Shown here: positions 5,629 to 6,920 of the stretch, in pieces | Numbering within the stretch: the first letter of the stretch is position 1 | How the letters are laid out: the number at the start of each line of letters is the position of its first letter | Source: Candidatus Kariarchaeota archaeon | GTDB lineage: Archaea > Asgardarchaeota > Heimdallarchaeia > Heimdallarchaeales > Kariarchaeaceae | Length of the DNA: 6,920 nt | Reading direction: 5' to 3' | Assembly (NCBI GenBank): GCA_016839545.1 | Contig: JAEOUB010000430.1 | Location: forward strand, 1 to 6,920 | Translations under genes and position numbers: made by a program | Notes under the pieces: generated by a model | What the model saw: the letters and a program-made list of their open reading frames with translations, nothing else | What the model was told of the DNA's origin: nothing | Databases searched by the model: none

Positions 5629-6920
5629 CTACTCTTTCCGAGTATAATATACACTCAAGAACAGAGCAGGAAGTAGTGAGATACCAGTTAGCAGTAATAT
5701 TATCGCGGAAGGAAAACCAGACGAGATGAATTGAATAGAAGAGAGGATCAGTCCAATTCCAATTATTGATGCAAGGAAAGAGATACGTATTACTGGAACA
5801 GGCAGTGTCCACTTTGATTTATCAGACTTTGGACCCATTTTACCAATGACTCCCAATACCGCACTGGGAAGAATCAAGGTGTTTGCTGTTAGACCAATGA
5901 CAACGAAACCAAATATCTGTGAAAATTTGAATTCTGAATTATCCTGTTTTACTCTGTATATTGCAACTGAAGTCAGTATGAGATATGTAAAAATTGGTCC
6001 AATTAACATGTATGCTAGACTGGATACGTTGCCAATAAGAAATCTCGGTGAGTCTATGCCAGCAATTAGCAGAGGATAGAAGCTGAGGACATAGAGATAC
6101 AGAATTACCAATCCAGGAGTAATCACAATCATCGATAATGTGTCCATTTTTTGATTGAGATCCATTTCTTTGGATCGCAATATCGGTTTACCATAGGCAT
6201 GCAAAACATGTGAACCACCATGGGACCACCGCCAAAGTTGTGAAATTTGTGCCCTGAAGCCATTGGGTACTGTACCCTCAGATCCATAGAAATCTGCAAA
6301 AAGACCGAACTTACCTTCCAGCATGAGGACAGTAGATAACTCATTGTCTTCAGTGAAAGTTACCTCCGGGACACCACCTATATCCTCGAGGGCTGACCTT
6401 CTAAAACATGCAGTTGACCCTGCAAAAAGAACGGATCTTAGCTCCTGCTTGGTTTGCTGTAGAACCTCAAAATAAATGACATACAATAGGGCTGACCAAA
6501 CCCGAGAAAGATTGTAGAGTCCGGTGAACCGCTTTTTAGCCTGAACAAAGGGGACTTCAGGATAGGCAACTAAGATCTCTGCCAATTTTGTGAGAACCCC
6601 ACTTTGCGGAACCTGATCATAATCAAAAAATGCAACAAATTCTGATGAGCCCTTTGCCAGAGCGATATTCATCATACCTGACTTGTAATTGACATTTGTT
6701 GGATCATAAATATACTGGACCTGATATTTCTCTGCAAGAGCTCTATAGGATCCAGATATTTGCTCATCTGGAGTGTCATCTGCAAGGAATATGGTCATCC
6801 TATCCTTTGGATAATCCTGGGAAACCAGGGCGTTGACCGTCTTTTCCAGGATATCAACATCAACATACCGTATGGGAACATAGACGTCTAATTCAGGATA
6901 TTGATCAGGTTTGACGTGTG
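5629..6920 (-). CDS. Processive family 2 glycosyltransferase, cellulose-synthase-like (5' end outside window)
   Basis: The frame is open from the right edge (first full codon at 6918) to a TAG at 5629-5631, giving 429 visible residues. The ATG at 6798 is internal: the upstream codons read PELDVYVPIRYVDVDILEKTVNAL and QDYPKDR, the normal start of a GT-A fold, so the true start lies beyond 6920. Catalytic motifs, numbered from the first visible residue, are LADDTPDE (D47, D48), DYDQVP (D99, D101, the metal-binding DxD), TEDNEL (E190, D191) and QLWRW (227-231, the QxxRW of processive enzymes). Five hydrophobic segments follow at about 261-287, 298-322, 337-358, 381-399 and 404-425. Such enzymes polymerise a sugar at the membrane while moving the chain outward; the sugar and product cannot be inferred. 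A role in a surface polysaccharide is plausible. The stop is one base from that of the convergent methyltransferase, so neither gene has room for a separate terminator. Confidence 0.9.
   Translation of the reverse strand, partial: HVKPDQYPELDVYVPIRYVDVDILEKTVNALVSQDYPKDRMTIFLADDTPDEQISGSYRALAEKYQVQYIYDPTNVNYKSGMMNIALAKGSSEFVAFFDYDQVPQSGVLTKLAEILVAYPEVPFVQAKKRFTGLYNLSRVWSALLYVIYFEVLQQTKQELRSVLFAGSTACFRRSALEDIGGVPEVTFTEDNELSTVLMLEGKFGLFADFYGSEGTVPNGFRAQISQLWRWSHGGSHVLHAYGKPILRSKEMDLNQKMDTLSMIVITPGLVILYLYVLSFYPLLIAGIDSPRFLIGNVSSLAYMLIGPIFTYLILTSVAIYRVKQDNSEFKFSQIFGFVVIGLTANTLILPSAVLGVIGKMGPKSDKSKWTLPVPVIRISFLASIIGIGLILSSIQFISSGFPSAIILLLTGISLLPALFLSVYYTRKE

Noticed and set aside
5552..5812. Minus-strand open frame spanning the convergent junction
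   Set aside because: Overlaps both confident genes in other frames and has no recognisable motif or start signal.
6129..6344. Minus-strand open frame inside the glycosyltransferase gene
   Set aside because: Lies within the glycosyltransferase in another frame; no ribosome site or recognisable domain, and the host frame carries all catalytic motifs.
6796..6798. ATG at 6798 as the start of the glycosyltransferase
   Set aside because: Upstream codons to the window edge stay open and encode the expected first part of the GT-A fold, so this Met is internal.
1..6920. CRISPR array, tRNA or rRNA gene, insertion sequence or attachment site
   Set aside because: No regularly spaced repeats, no tRNA-like cloverleaf that I could recognise, no transposase or integrase frame and no terminal inverted repeats were seen.

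Overview
The window looks archaeal. It encodes an archaellum/archaeal type IV pilus-type secretion ATPase and two FlaJ/TadC-like platform proteins. Several ribosome-binding sites are GGTGAT or AGGAG, matching an archaeal 16S 3' end. Two genes start with GTG or TTG about 27 nt downstream of an AT-rich TATA-like box, as in leaderless archaeal transcription. Base composition is moderately AT-rich and even along the window. No rRNA or lineage marker is present. An Asgard archaeon such as a Thorarchaeote, or a Thermoplasmata relative, would fit the style, but that is a guess.

Layout, left to right. (1) At the left edge is the start of a minus-strand gene (1-116) whose visible 38 residues form an unbroken coiled-coil heptad. 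(2) A minus-strand pair follows (2284 down to 237): two T2SSF-domain membrane proteins that together correspond to one FlaJ/ArlJ platform protein split into an N-terminal half (298 aa) and a C-terminal half (380 aa). They are joined by an 8-bp gap in which the second gene's ribosome site overlaps the first gene's stop. (3) A divergent intergenic region (2285-2388) holds a promoter for each direction. (4) A plus-strand gene encodes a small polytopic protein of the YdjM/DUF457 putative metal-dependent hydrolase type (2389-2946). (5) A plus-strand gene encodes the FlaI/TadA-type secretion ATPase (3072-4619). (6) A plus-strand gene encodes an apparently solitary DNA cytosine-5 methyltransferase (4677-5627). 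(7) A minus-strand family 2 processive glycosyltransferase (5629 to past the right edge) converges on the methyltransferase with one base between their stop codons.

The central theme is a filament-assembly or secretion motor. The ATPase would drive conformational change in the two-subunit platform to insert or extract pilin-like subunits. No pilin, prepilin peptidase, FlaH/ArlH or other archaellum accessory gene is visible, so the kind of filament (archaellum, adhesion pilus, other) cannot be decided. The hydrolase, methyltransferase and glycosyltransferase have no demonstrated link to the motor. The most notable points are the two-gene platform with a large predicted external loop in its C-terminal half, the coiled-coil gene directly downstream of it, and a tandem repeat between TATA box and start in the platform operon promoter. 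I see no clear evidence of a wholly new defence or mobile system.
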